A DNA stretch of 64,000 bases from an uncultured Bacteroidia bacterium. Its GTDB lineage: Bacteria > Bacteroidota > Bacteroidia > Bacteroidales > CAJPTX01. The first letter of the stretch is position 1. Every line of letters begins with the position of its first letter. Positions 9,535 to 18,558 of this stretch are shown here, one piece after another. The notes beneath the pieces were generated by a model. The model was not told the DNA's origin, did not search any database, and saw only the letters and a program-made list of their open reading frames with translations. Location of the stretch: contig CALHSW010000076.1 of NCBI GenBank assembly GCA_938038735.1, positions 49,223 through 113,222 of the forward strand, in the 5' to 3' direction. A program made the position numbers and the translations under genes.

Positions 9535-11142
9535 CTACATAGGCATCGCCGCAAGAATCTTCACCGCGATCAGCAGCGACACCATCGCCACGGGGTACAC
9601 CGTGGCGTACACCATGCTCGGCGTCTCATCCTGCGCCATTGAGCTGCAGGCCGCCAACCCTGGCGTACTGGTCATCCCGCCCGTAATCACCCCGAAAAGT
9701 TCAAAGATTGACAGCTTGAAAACCCACTTGTTTAAGAGTAGTGCCGCAATCAATGGCACCAAAGTGATTATCGCACCCACCCCTATGAGTTTGAAACCAG
9801 ACTGCGAAATGGTTGCCACTAAGTTCTCCCCTGCGCTTGTGCCAACCCCCGCTAAAAAGAATAGCAACCCTAGCTGCCGCAGCAGGTTGTTGGCCGCGCT
9901 ACTCATGGTCCACATTATGGGTCCCGTTTTTCCTATATTGCTCAGCACGAGTGCCGTAATCAGCACTCCGCCAGTAATACCAAGGCTTACCTCCAGCGCG
10001 CCACCAAATGACATTATTATCTTTCCCACCAGGATACCCAAGGAGATACCTAGCGCCACGGGAAGAAAATCGGTGTCGGATAGAGCGCGAGAGTTGTTTC
10101 CTAGCATTTTTGCCACCTTTTCAAAATCCTCCTTCCTGCAGCCTATCGTTACCTTATCTCCAAACTTTAGCGGGGTGGATGGCTGTGCCGTAAAGTCAAT
10201 CCCCGCCCGACGTATCCTCGTCACCACTGCATTGCACCCATTGTGAATCTGCACCTTGCTAATGGGCTGATTTATAATACTCTTATTCGTCACCAGCACG
10301 CTCTGTATGACGTAGTCAGACTTGAGGGGCATCTTCATCTCGGTTTGCCTCCCTACCAAAAGTGCAAATTGCTCTAGATCGTGCTCCGTACCCACCGCGC
10401 GCAACACGTCACCCGACTCTAAGCGGGTATCGGGCGATGGGGTAACTACCTCTTCCCCCTTCTGTACACGGCTCACCGTGCAGCCTGTCATACGGCGCAA
10501 GTCTATGTCCTTCAACGTCTTCCCGAATATGGTATCATTTTCAACTCGAAAATCTTTCGTCACAACATCTGCAACCTTCTCATCGCTCGAAGCCTTAAAC
10601 TGCTTAAACGCCTCCGCTATGTCAAGACGCATTATTTTCGGCAGCAACTTAACAAATAAGATTACGCCTATTACGCCAAACGGATAGGCGATACCGTAGC
10701 CTATCGAGGCATTCGGCGACTGGGTAGCCTCAATGGCAACCGACAAGCCCGGCGTGCTAGTCAACGCCCCTGAAATGATACCCGCAATCATATCGGGATG
10801 CACATCAAAAGCATACATCAGACCGATAGATACCAGCAGCGCAATGAGTACGATGAGCGATGCAAAGGCTACGTACTTCCGTCCCTTCTTCCTAAAGGCA
10901 TCAACAAACCCCGGCCCAGCTTGTATTCCCACGGTAAATATAAACAGCACAAGCCCAATGGATTGAACAATCGCTGGTACCTGGATGCCGTAGTGCCCAA
11001 AGAGCAACGCGACAAATATTACTGCCGACACGTCAAAGGAAAACCCAAATATCTTTATGTTCCCTACGACGAAGCCCAACGCTATGATTAAAAATAGCGA
11101 AAATGTGGGGCTATCCCGCAAAAATTCTAGTATTCCTTCCAT
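9535..11142 (-). CDS. Aspartate:alanine exchanger (AAE) family transporter with two TrkA-C domains
   Basis: Putative antiporter of the AspT/YidE family. It has 535 aa: an N-terminal membrane half (about 1-170, including GALTSTPGLSVAIEATQ), two cytoplasmic RCK/TrkA-C domains (about 195-345; FRVENDTIFGKTLKDIDL and IINQPISKVQIHNG), then a second membrane half with the repeated ITGGMTSTPGLAA motif near the C-terminus. The two GxxTSTPG repeats are the hallmark of the family's inverted halves. True AspT exchanges aspartate for alanine; most homologues, this one included, have unknown substrates. It lies between the MutS-like gene (75 bp upstream) and purD. Confidence 0.88.
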   Translation of the reverse strand: MEGILEFLRDSPTFSLFLIIALGFVVGNIKIFGFSFDVSAVIFVALLFGHYGIQVPAIVQSIGLVLFIFTVGIQAGPGFVDAFRKKGRKYVAFASLIVLIALLVSIGLMYAFDVHPDMIAGIISGALTSTPGLSVAIEATQSPNASIGYGIAYPFGVIGVILFVKLLPKIMRLDIAEAFKQFKASSDEKVADVVTKDFRVENDTIFGKTLKDIDLRRMTGCTVSRVQKGEEVVTPSPDTRLESGDVLRAVGTEHDLEQFALLVGRQTEMKMPLKSDYVIQSVLVTNKSIINQPISKVQIHNGCNAVVTRIRRAGIDFTAQPSTPLKFGDKVTIGCRKEDFEKVAKMLGNNSRALSDTDFLPVALGISLGILVGKIIMSFGGALEVSLGITGGVLITALVLSNIGKTGPIMWTMSSAANNLLRQLGLLFFLAGVGTSAGENLVATISQSGFKLIGVGAIITLVPLIAALLLNKWVFKLSIFELFGVITGGMTSTPGLAACSSMAQDETPSMVYATVYPVAMVSLLIAVKILAAMPM

Positions 11143-11217
11143 TTCTCTACCAATTTGATATCATCCTTCTCAATTTAATGGGACCTTCTCTGCACCAATG
11201 TTCTGCATCGCCAGGCC

Positions 11218-12624
11218 CTATGCGCTTTCCAGTGATAGATGGGCTTTACACCGCTGAAGCAACTCGCCATCAACCCCAAGAAGCTCAGCGATTTGTATAG
11301 CCTCAAGTGGCACGTCACCCGCAGCGTCCTCTTCAAGCGTATAGTCAATGTAGCGATTGATATTATCAAGGCCAAGGGCCCCCTCTACCCGCTCCTTCCT
11401 AAAGCCCTTCACCTTGAGCCGGTGGCAGGGTACGCTTATCCCGCCGTAATGGGTGGTAACAACCGCACGTACACCGCACGCCTGGAGAAGCTCCACCACT
11501 CCGCATACAATGGCTCGTCCCTCCGTGGGGTTCGTGGTGCGCGCCAGCTCATCAATGAGCACCAGCAATCGCTTACCCTCCTTCGCGGCTGTGATAATTC
11601 GGTTGACCCGCAGCATCTCTGCCCCAAACGACGACAGCCCCTCCCGATGATCCTGCCCATCGCCCATAGAGGTTAGCACCTCGTCCACCAAGGGCAATGT
11701 AGCCGAACGGGCAGCCACAAAAAGGCCGAATTGCGCCATGTACTGCGCCAGCTGAATGCTCTGCAAAAGCACGCTCTTACCCGCCATGTTCGCGCCTGTC
11801 ACAATGGTTACACCATCGGGCAGCGCAACGTCAACGCGCTGAAATTTCGCCCCTCGTTCCGCAAGTTTGGCCGCCACCTCGGGGTGTTGCAGCCCTTCCA
11901 GCCGTAGCCTATCATCCCTAAGCACAGGCCTCGTCAATTCTAACTGCTGCGCCATGAAGGCCTTACCTAGTAGCAAGTCAAGCCGCGCCACGCCTGCAAG
12001 CGCCTCTTCAAGCACGCCTGCAAATGGCTGCAGGCGGCGCGTCACGGCACGCCGCACCGCATCTTCTATCTCTACGCAGTGCAGTCTCTGCGCCTCTATG
12101 CTATCGTCGTCGGCTTTCTCCCGCTGCATCTGCTCCAGCAAGGTTCTCGCATCGCGTAGCTCATCGCTGTACTCATCGTATACGTAGAAATGCGGTATCC
12201 GCTTCCCTTGGGGGTCAAGCACGGCAATCGCCTCATCAAGATCCGGCAACTCCACGCAGGTATAGCCCAACTCTCTTAGCTGCAGCCGCACCTCCATTGC
12301 CCTTATCGCAAAGCTCTTAATCTCAAAGAGCTCAATATCATCACGTACTGATCCCCCATGCAGGTAGTTCAAGCTGCCCTGCACATCCTGAATTTGGCAC
12401 ATACGAGCCATTAAAAGGTCTCGCTGCGACACCCCTTCCTTAGCAAAAAATACCGACAGCGTCGACTCAATAGCCTCGTACTCTTCATTAAGCGCGTCAG
12501 CATCGTAGAGCATCGCCGACTCTCCGAGCGCACGCTGCCCAGGCCCAGAATGCACCTGCCAATTGTCCACCACGTAGCGCATGCCTGGCACACTCTTTAT
12601 CGCATCATGAAGTCTAAACGCCAT
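11218..12624 (-). CDS. MutS-related ATPase (possibly KamC-like), not mismatch-repair MutS
   Basis: At 468 aa this is far shorter than MutS (about 850) and lacks the mismatch-recognition domain. What remains is a lever/clamp-like helical region (about 1-240) and the MutS domain V ATPase: Walker A TGANMAGKS, a Q-loop/STxxxxM equivalent (TSMGDGQDHREGLSSF), Walker B LVLIDELARTTNPTEG, and an H-loop TTHYGG. The DELARTTN wording departs from the DEIGRGT of MutS and MutS2. From memory it resembles the KamC-type ATPase associated with reactivation of lysine 5,6-aminomutase, but no kam genes are present in the window, so the role is uncertain. There is no Smr domain, so it is not MutS2. A TACCTTTG box lies 39 bp upstream. 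Confidence 0.75.
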   Translation of the reverse strand: MAFRLHDAIKSVPGMRYVVDNWQVHSGPGQRALGESAMLYDADALNEEYEAIESTLSVFFAKEGVSQRDLLMARMCQIQDVQGSLNYLHGGSVRDDIELFEIKSFAIRAMEVRLQLRELGYTCVELPDLDEAIAVLDPQGKRIPHFYVYDEYSDELRDARTLLEQMQREKADDDSIEAQRLHCVEIEDAVRRAVTRRLQPFAGVLEEALAGVARLDLLLGKAFMAQQLELTRPVLRDDRLRLEGLQHPEVAAKLAERGAKFQRVDVALPDGVTIVTGANMAGKSVLLQSIQLAQYMAQFGLFVAARSATLPLVDEVLTSMGDGQDHREGLSSFGAEMLRVNRIITAAKEGKRLLVLIDELARTTNPTEGRAIVCGVVELLQACGVRAVVTTHYGGISVPCHRLKVKGFRKERVEGALGLDNINRYIDYTLEEDAAGDVPLEAIQIAELLGVDGELLQRCKAHLSLESA

Positions 12625-12662
12625 GTATACCTACTACTATTCCTACAACGTCACTCTCGGCG

Positions 12663-12670
12663 CAAAGGTA
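12663..12670 (-). promoter_or_regulatory. Predicted -7 box for the MutS-like gene
   Basis: TACCTTTG on the minus strand, giving a leader of about 30 nt before ATG 12624. Confidence 0.6.
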
Positions 12671-12815
12671 GCGTAATTATTTCTAAATCCATCTCGCCAT
12701 ACGCTCCCTCTGCACTCCTCCCCCTTTCTCTGCCTTAACCTTCGCAGCAAAAAAATGTATCCAAGGCACTGACAAAAGATGGGGTATAAGGGAGCATATA
12801 TCGTACTGAAGAGGT

Positions 12816-12875
12816 ACCCTCTTCGCATCAAATTCGGATTTCTCCGGAGAAATCCGAATTTGATGCGAAGGGGGT
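12816..12875. repeat. 60-bp palindromic element, copy 1
   Basis: Sixty bases around a central CCGG (12844-12847) form a palindrome with a single mismatch, which would be a G-U pair in RNA (T12820/G12871). Its outer arms (ACCC.C.TCGCATCAAA and the reverse complement) are shared with the element at 35511-35570, while the inner 26 bp are different but still fully self-complementary. No T-tract follows on either strand. It lies between the MutS-like gene and the small RNA promoter, in DNA without a credible ORF. Confidence 0.85.
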
Positions 12876-13085
12876 GCGAGTTTGATGGCTCTTGGAAACG
12901 CCCCCACGGGAACCACTTGCCTTTTTTCCTCAATAGGATAAGCCGCTGAGAAACGTAGGTTCCCCATTTTGTCCTCAAAACAATCACACTTAGCATGACC
13001 GTTTACAATCCGATATCGCACAACGAGTTAAATTGCAATTACGACGACCGGACTTCCTAAAAAATGGCCTCGTTGCCGGTACGGA

Positions 13086-13116
13086 TTTGCGTATTCTCAC
13101 TTTTGTTGTACCTTTG
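13086..13116 (+). promoter_or_regulatory. Bacteroidota promoter of the small RNA
   Basis: TTTG (13086-13089), a 19-bp spacer and TACCTTTG (13109-13116) match the sigma-ABfr consensus and spacing exactly. Transcription should start near 13121-13124. Confidence 0.85.
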
Positions 13117-13121
13117 CGCTA

Positions 13122-13196
13122 GGGGAGGACCTTGAGATGTTCTCATCTTAAGGTTTGCGGCTCGGGCGGTGGTGGTACGCCTGAGCCGCTTTTTTT
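13122..13196 (+). ncRNA. Putative 75-nt structured small RNA with intrinsic terminator
   Basis: An exact promoter lies immediately upstream. The predicted transcript folds into two hairpins: ACCTTGAGATG (13129-13139) with CATCTTAAGGT (13144-13154) around a TTCT loop, then CGGCTCGGGCG (13158-13168) with CGCCTGAGCCG (13178-13188), followed after one C by seven Ts (13190-13196). The second hairpin is a textbook rho-independent terminator. Each stem contains one G-U pair. A purine-rich GGGGAGG stretch (13122-13128) sits at the 5' end. A four-codon ORF (ATG at 13137) starts in the first stem, which is probably chance. I do not recognise the family. The next gene begins 170 bp downstream and has its own -7 box, so this is a free-standing transcript rather than a leader, though attenuation is not excluded. 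Confidence 0.7.
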
Positions 13197-13325
13197 GTAA
13201 TAATCCCCTTACGTAGGCTCTTTTTCTGGCGTCCTGCCGTAACGATTAAACCCTTTTTGCAAGCGCAAGGAAGGTCTATAGATTGCGTAGCGCGAATGAT
13301 ATTCAATAGCTAATGCATTTTTCAC

Positions 13326-13333
13326 TACTTTTG
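13326..13333 (+). promoter_or_regulatory. Predicted -7 box for the 777-aa protein gene
   Basis: TACTTTTG matches TAnnTTTG and is followed by the ATG at 13368. Confidence 0.55.
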
Positions 13334-13367
13334 CAGCGGACGCTGCGCTCCGTCTCGCACCAATAAC

Positions 13368-15701
13368 ATGTTTTGTATGTCATTTAATTTTTCTTGCCCT
13401 CCTATCGCTATGCGCTTGAGTCAAGCCATCAATGACTTATCGGATAGAATTAATTGCCTAGATGAGGCAGGGGCTAAGCATGACGATGCGGAGCGATTGG
13501 TGTATAACCTATTGCTATTATACCACAAATCGCTGAACAGAAGCATTCTATCGCGCCAAGCGCATTTTAAATTCGAGAAGGCAGCTCCTTATGCTGACAT
13601 TAGCGATGAGATGCTGGACGACTACAATTACGCCATGCGCACTCTCCTTACGCTATGTCCTTACAATGAGCGTTTTATTCGTTTCATAAACTCTAAAACA
13701 TCTACTGAAAACGCTACGCAAAACGATTTCCGCCCATACGATGCAGCGTTTTCAGCGCTACCTTTTATCAACTTTACGCCGCTCTGCCTCTACTCGCCCA
13801 ATTTAGGGAAATTTTACATCTACCCCACCTTCATTTTGTACTATTCGCCCGCGTCTACCCTTCACGAGGTGGAGGTGCTTTCGCTCAAACGAGGGATGGT
13901 GGATCTTGAAGTGCTCCCCGATGAAAATATGGATAGCGAGCGCACGGGGGCTTTAATTCGTATCTCGCTTTGGAAAAGCAACTTAACGTTGCAATTCGCA
14001 TTCTCCCCTATAGGGATGGATATCTACGATGCACTCAGCACCCACTGCACCTCTTTCGGATTGCCAATCGGTAGCGTAAGTTATGCCAGAGAAGACGAAG
14101 ACTCCATAAGTATCCCACTGCTTCGGTCGGCTACCCTACTCCACGATGGTGTCGCATCCATACCCGCCATAGCAGAATCCCTGCAACTCGATTTGCGTAC
14201 CGCGGCCGACACGTTAGCCGCGGCCTACAGCCTTGAGTGGTACGGCGTGAGCCAAAACGGCACGCCGTGGATTAGACCAATTAGCTATACAGAATACACT
14301 CTCAAGGCCATTGGGAGCTATAGCACCATTTCAAGAAAAGAGGCCGATAGGATTTTTTTATCACGCATTTCAGCCGATTTCTTTAACGCCTCCCTATTCT
14401 ACGTCAGAAGGTTGTTTCAGCTCGCCGGCATTACGGAGGAGCCAATAGCGCAGCCCTCCGTTTCCAAGGAGGAAGGGGTGGTCATTGACCTATTGGAAAT
14501 CTCATTTAGCATTAAAAATTTCAATCTTTACCAGGACCTTGGCTCATTGCCAATAATGCAGGCTCTATTCATCGTCCTGCTTCCTGACGTTCCGCTCACG
14601 CTCCGCACCTTCAAATTTGCCTTTCTAAAATGGCCCCACGCCATGATTGTCGCCGCTTCCATTCTTGCGAGGGTAGATCGTTGCCCAGAAGTTGAGGATG
14701 CCAAGTTCTATACGGTACGGTACGCAGCCCAATCCTCAATGCGTGAGGCGAATGATGCGATTTCCACATTGCGTGGCATCGCGCAGCTTATGGCCAATTG
14801 CTGCGGGATAGAAGCGCAGCAGGATTTCCCAAATCTCATCAAGAACCTTGCGCCTCGCACCAATATCCATGTCGGATTTGATCCATTCGGCGTGGCGTTG
14901 CCTGTGCTTGTCAAATATAATAAAATCATTGGCGATAATAATGCCCACCAAATTACATTCTTCTTGCTCTACCTCTCGTTTAGGATTCTCCATGAGATGC
15001 CCCATCGCCCCAAAGACACAACTAGGGCGTTCTTCTTTCTTAGCGACTGCTGGGGCACTCTCCCCTTCCTGTTCTATGAAACGGCGCTACGCCTTGCGCA
15101 GCTACCCTTCCATTCTTTTCGCTACGCGCAGTATAATTTGAGCCGCAGGGGGATAGACCCGGAAGAGCTGATCGCGGCCTTTGAGAGAGCCGATGCGGGT
15201 GTGCTTGTTGTAAACATTCTTCCCATGGATAAGGGCCGGCTCGAGAAGGAACTCGCCCTATTTGGCAAGTATATGGATAAAATTATGAAAAAATTTAGGC
15301 CTGACGCGATTTTCTTTGCCTATGTCGGAAAGCCGTTTGAACTAAATTTTCTCTCTCTTCACTTTTCAGAATCAGTGCAAACCGCTACGCTATTCGTTCC
15401 CCAGCGTAGCAAAATTGTAGGTGGTTTTCTTCATGCGTTCATGCGCCTCGCCGTTTTTTACCAAATTGATGTTACATGGGAGGCAAAAATGGCTCTCCGA
15501 GAGCGTTTTGACAAATCAAGAACGGCCAATAAACTATTAATCAGCCATGCTCCCGCCATCCTGTTTTCATTTTTCCACCGGGCACTCGCATGCTATGCCG
15601 AGCGGCTGGCTGAAAGCACGCAAAATATCCAAGTAGACCCCATAGAGGCACTCACGGCGGATGACATTTGGAACGTGAAGTACAACAAATCTCACATATA
15701 G
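13368..15701 (+). CDS. Large protein of unknown function, possibly a degenerate AAA ATPase
   Basis: A 777-aa soluble protein without signal peptide or membrane segment. I do not recognise a family with certainty. The last third (about residues 535-750) follows the layout of an AAA domain: hydrophobic strand AFFFL; then SDCWGTLPF where a Walker A (GxxGxGKT) would be; a helix; NLSRRGIDPEELIAAFERAD; the strand GVLVVNIL where Walker B would be; and later FVPQRSKIVGGFLHAFMRLAV, like the region after sensor 1. The P-loop lysine and the DE pair are missing, so if it is AAA-derived it should not hydrolyse ATP. The first 500 residues have no visible motif. Alternative starts are ATG 13377 and ATG 13410. 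The MATE gene follows after 19 bp, probably in one operon. Confidence 0.7.
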   Translation: MFCMSFNFSCPPIAMRLSQAINDLSDRINCLDEAGAKHDDAERLVYNLLLLYHKSLNRSILSRQAHFKFEKAAPYADISDEMLDDYNYAMRTLLTLCPYNERFIRFINSKTSTENATQNDFRPYDAAFSALPFINFTPLCLYSPNLGKFYIYPTFILYYSPASTLHEVEVLSLKRGMVDLEVLPDENMDSERTGALIRISLWKSNLTLQFAFSPIGMDIYDALSTHCTSFGLPIGSVSYAREDEDSISIPLLRSATLLHDGVASIPAIAESLQLDLRTAADTLAAAYSLEWYGVSQNGTPWIRPISYTEYTLKAIGSYSTISRKEADRIFLSRISADFFNASLFYVRRLFQLAGITEEPIAQPSVSKEEGVVIDLLEISFSIKNFNLYQDLGSLPIMQALFIVLLPDVPLTLRTFKFAFLKWPHAMIVAASILARVDRCPEVEDAKFYTVRYAAQSSMREANDAISTLRGIAQLMANCCGIEAQQDFPNLIKNLAPRTNIHVGFDPFGVALPVLVKYNKIIGDNNAHQITFFLLYLSFRILHEMPHRPKDTTRAFFFLSDCWGTLPFLFYETALRLAQLPFHSFRYAQYNLSRRGIDPEELIAAFERADAGVLVVNILPMDKGRLEKELALFGKYMDKIMKKFRPDAIFFAYVGKPFELNFLSLHFSESVQTATLFVPQRSKIVGGFLHAFMRLAVFYQIDVTWEAKMALRERFDKSRTANKLLISHAPAILFSFFHRALACYAERLAESTQNIQVDPIEALTADDIWNVKYNKSHI

Positions 15702-15720
15702 TCTTATTTCGTTTCTCTAC

Positions 15721-17094
15721 ATGGCTATTGCTCGTGACTTTACTTCAGGCCCCATTCTCCGGGCCATTGTCAATTTGGCATTGCCCATCATGGGCACCGC
15801 CTTCATTCAGATGGGCTATAATCTTGCCGATGTCTTTTGGATTGGGCAGGAAGGGAGCGAATCTGCCGCCGCGGTGGGCGCAGCCGGATTCTTTGTTTGG
15901 CTAGCGAATGCCTTTGCCGTTATCACCAAAACTGGAGCCGAAATATCCATTTCGCATGCGCTGGGGGCGAACAACGTGCCGCGCGCCTACCGCTTTGCTC
16001 GGCATGCCGTTGTAATGTCTTTGCTGTTTGGAATCCTCTACGCCGCAGCTCTACTCATTGCGAAGGGGCCACTCATCTCTTTCTTTAAATTCTCTAGCAA
16101 CGCCATTATGGAGGATGCCCAAAGCTACCTACTGATTGTCGCTTTCGGTATGCCCTTTACGTTCCTTAATGCCACCTACTTCGGGCTTTACAATGGATTC
16201 GGCTACTCGCAGACACCATTTTGGGCCAACTCGACTGGGCTAGGTCTTAACATTATACTTGACCCGATTTTGATTCGTGGCTGGCTAGGGTTTCCGGCGC
16301 TGGGGGTGCGAGGTGCGGCTCTCGCCACGGTCTTTTCGCAGCTAGTGGTTTCGTTGATTTTTCTCGCAATAGCGAAACGACCCTCAAGCCGGTTCCACCA
16401 CTTGCTAAGAGGGTTCCGCCCCAATAGGCACTTCGCCTGGCGACTCCTCAAGCTGGGAACGCCCGTGGGGATGCAGAACGCTCTTTTTGCTTGCATCAGT
16501 ATGATTGTTGCACGGCTAGTGGCCCAATGGAGCGACCTCGGCGTGGCGGTACAAACCACTGGGGCGCAGATAGAGGCTATCTCCTACATGACAGCCAGCG
16601 GCTTCGCGTCGGCATTGAGTAGCTACGTAGGGCAAAACTTTGCCGCCAAACGGTTCGACCGCATTCGCAAGGGGTACATTCACACCCTAGCACTTACCGC
16701 CTCTGCCGGCGTAATCGCCACCATTCTATTCGTCTTTTGGGGAGGAGAGATTTTCGGATTCTTCATTCCAGAACCCAACGCCATGCGCGAAGGGGGAATC
16801 TATTTACGCATCATGGGCTATTCACAGCTTTTCATGGTGCTGGAGATTATGTCAACCGGAACGCTGAACGGCATGGGGCGCACGCTTCCGCCCGCCATAT
16901 GTAGCCTCTCTTTCAATGCTCTACGCATCCCGCTTGCGCTTTGGCTAGGTTCCTACGCCCTCTCCGGCATATGGTGGGCGATAACCATTTCGAGCATTTT
17001 GAAAGGCGTGACCATTGCTGCCCTCCTACTCGTGGCGCTAAGTAGGTACTTCCAAAAACTTCCGCAGCAGAAGGTCGGTATCTCAAAGACCTAA
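15721..17094 (+). CDS. MATE family efflux transporter
   Basis: Inner-membrane multidrug/toxic compound extrusion antiporter, 457 aa, about 12 membrane helices in two six-helix halves. Family features near the N-terminus are LALPIMGTAFIQMGYNLADVFWIGQ and the later AxxG-rich helix around GFFVWLANAF; the second half begins near LLKLGTPVGMQNALF. Substrate and coupling ion (H+ or Na+) cannot be told. It begins 19 bp after the 777-aa protein, so the two are probably co-transcribed. It converges on capA over a 296-bp region in which I see no gene or clear terminator. Confidence 0.92.
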   Translation: MAIARDFTSGPILRAIVNLALPIMGTAFIQMGYNLADVFWIGQEGSESAAAVGAAGFFVWLANAFAVITKTGAEISISHALGANNVPRAYRFARHAVVMSLLFGILYAAALLIAKGPLISFFKFSSNAIMEDAQSYLLIVAFGMPFTFLNATYFGLYNGFGYSQTPFWANSTGLGLNIILDPILIRGWLGFPALGVRGAALATVFSQLVVSLIFLAIAKRPSSRFHHLLRGFRPNRHFAWRLLKLGTPVGMQNALFACISMIVARLVAQWSDLGVAVQTTGAQIEAISYMTASGFASALSSYVGQNFAAKRFDRIRKGYIHTLALTASAGVIATILFVFWGGEIFGFFIPEPNAMREGGIYLRIMGYSQLFMVLEIMSTGTLNGMGRTLPPAICSLSFNALRIPLALWLGSYALSGIWWAITISSILKGVTIAALLLVALSRYFQKLPQQKVGISKT

Positions 17095-17390
17095 TGGGAT
17101 GGAGTCCCTCTGCTCCTTTCGGGGAGTTCTGCACATGCCCCAGCCTACCAGCCAGTGCTACAAACCAACATGGGAATAGCTCAAGGAATGGACCAATAGA
17201 CTACGCACTCAGAATGATTTACATCTTATAGAAAACTCTCGGAAGACTGAAGCCCCTCCGCTATTCAGAGCCCCTACTTCGTCTGAGGAGAACAACCCGG
17301 TACTCAATCCGTACGAGCTTCAACTATCTAAGGTTAGGGGACAATAAGAAATGATTTTGGAACGCTACTACCTACAGTCGTGAAACACGG

Positions 17391-18548
17391 CTACTCAACG
17401 CTGAGGCTGCCGTCCAACGCAATGCGAAGCCGCGTTTCGGGAATATCCATCCGAGTTGCATCGCGCATGTAAATAGCTGCACTGCCATTGGAGTCCCTTA
17501 CCAACCCATTGGGTTTTCGCTGCACAAATGAATGGATTCGCCCATTCAGGAACTCACCTTCCCGATTGACCTCTATTTCTAGCAAGGGGGCATACCCACT
17601 GATACCGCTAACATTTATTTTCCCGTACGTGCAGAAATTGCCTAGGCTATAGGCTATTAGCCTCCCCTTGTAGTAGTCCAGCGCACGGGGAATGTGTGGC
17701 CCATGCCCTATCACCACATCGGCGCCCGCATCGATCAGCACTCTTGCGATTTCGTAGGGATTCCCACGATTTTCCCCATAGAAGGGCTCGCTCTTTCGGG
17801 TAATGCGTGCGGCCGACTTCCCCTCAGCCCCCATATGGCACGAGGCGATCACGATGTCGCATTGCTCCGCTAGCATGCGCACGATTTGACGCATAGTAGC
17901 GTAGTCGTTAAGCTGCACGGCGCCAAAATTCGGCGCAAAGGCGCAGAACCCCACCACCACCCCATCAATCGTATCTATTGATGGGGGTGCAGATTGCAGC
18001 CCTGCATAGGCAATTCCTAGCGAGTCGAGGAGACGCATGGTCGTGCGCTGCGCCGCATAACCAAAATCGGCAGAATGATTATTTGCCATGCTCACATGCG
18101 TAAAGTTAGACTTACGTAGTGCCCCTGCGTAGCGGGTTGGCATGCGGAAAAGGTAGCAGCGGTCAGGATCTTTACACTGCTTTCTCGGCGCACCCCCATC
18201 GAGAAATGATCCCTCAAGATTGCCAAAGGTCACATCGCCAAGGGCGAGAAGCGAATCTGCAGCTTGGAGAAGAAGGCTCGGATTATCATACGGCGGAAGA
18301 AGCGAAGCGCTGGGAAAGTCGGACCCAATCATCACGTCACCTACAGCCATTATCCTAAAGCTACTCCTTGGCTCACGTAGGGATGTATCTAAAGGCAAGG
18401 GTTTCGCAGTAAAATCGTAGACAGTATCCCAATTAAACAGCGAAACCGAATCCAAACGCAACGTCTGCGTGTGCCCCTCCAAAATGCCTACGCATAGCAG
18501 TAGGCTCGCCACCACCGCTATCTTCCAACGCCTCTTCATACCAACCAC
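17391..18548 (-). CDS. CapA family metallophosphatase-fold protein
   Basis: A 385-aa exported protein with a hydrophobic N-terminal signal (about residues 8-25). The PGA_cap/CapA domain runs from about residue 62 to 325: IMAVGDVMIGS, LEGSFLDGG, MANNHSADFG, ASCHMGAEG and VIGHGPH provide the conserved Asp, Asn and His metal ligands of the calcineurin-like fold. CapA proteins take part in poly-gamma-glutamate capsule synthesis in Bacillus, but many Bacteroidota homologues occur without capB/capC, as here, and their role is unknown. It follows the lipoprotein gene by 10 bp, placing it third in a rho-lipoprotein-capA run. The start may be ATG 18548 or ATG 18539. Confidence 0.88.
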   Translation of the reverse strand: MVGMKRRWKIAVVASLLLCVGILEGHTQTLRLDSVSLFNWDTVYDFTAKPLPLDTSLREPRSSFRIMAVGDVMIGSDFPSASLLPPYDNPSLLLQAADSLLALGDVTFGNLEGSFLDGGAPRKQCKDPDRCYLFRMPTRYAGALRKSNFTHVSMANNHSADFGYAAQRTTMRLLDSLGIAYAGLQSAPPSIDTIDGVVVGFCAFAPNFGAVQLNDYATMRQIVRMLAEQCDIVIASCHMGAEGKSAARITRKSEPFYGENRGNPYEIARVLIDAGADVVIGHGPHIPRALDYYKGRLIAYSLGNFCTYGKINVSGISGYAPLLEIEVNREGEFLNGRIHSFVQRKPNGLVRDSNGSAAIYMRDATRMDIPETRLRIALDGSLSVE

Positions 18549-18558
18549 GCCTCAGTAT

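Noticed and set aside
12643..13021. Overlapping minus-strand frames of 112-117 codons
   Set aside because: They read through the 60-bp palindrome and the predicted promoter of the MutS-like gene.
13137..13151. Four-codon ORF (MFSS) after GGGGAGG inside the small RNA, as an attenuator leader peptide
   Set aside because: The codons do not point to any regulatory amino acid and the next gene has its own promoter; chance is more likely.
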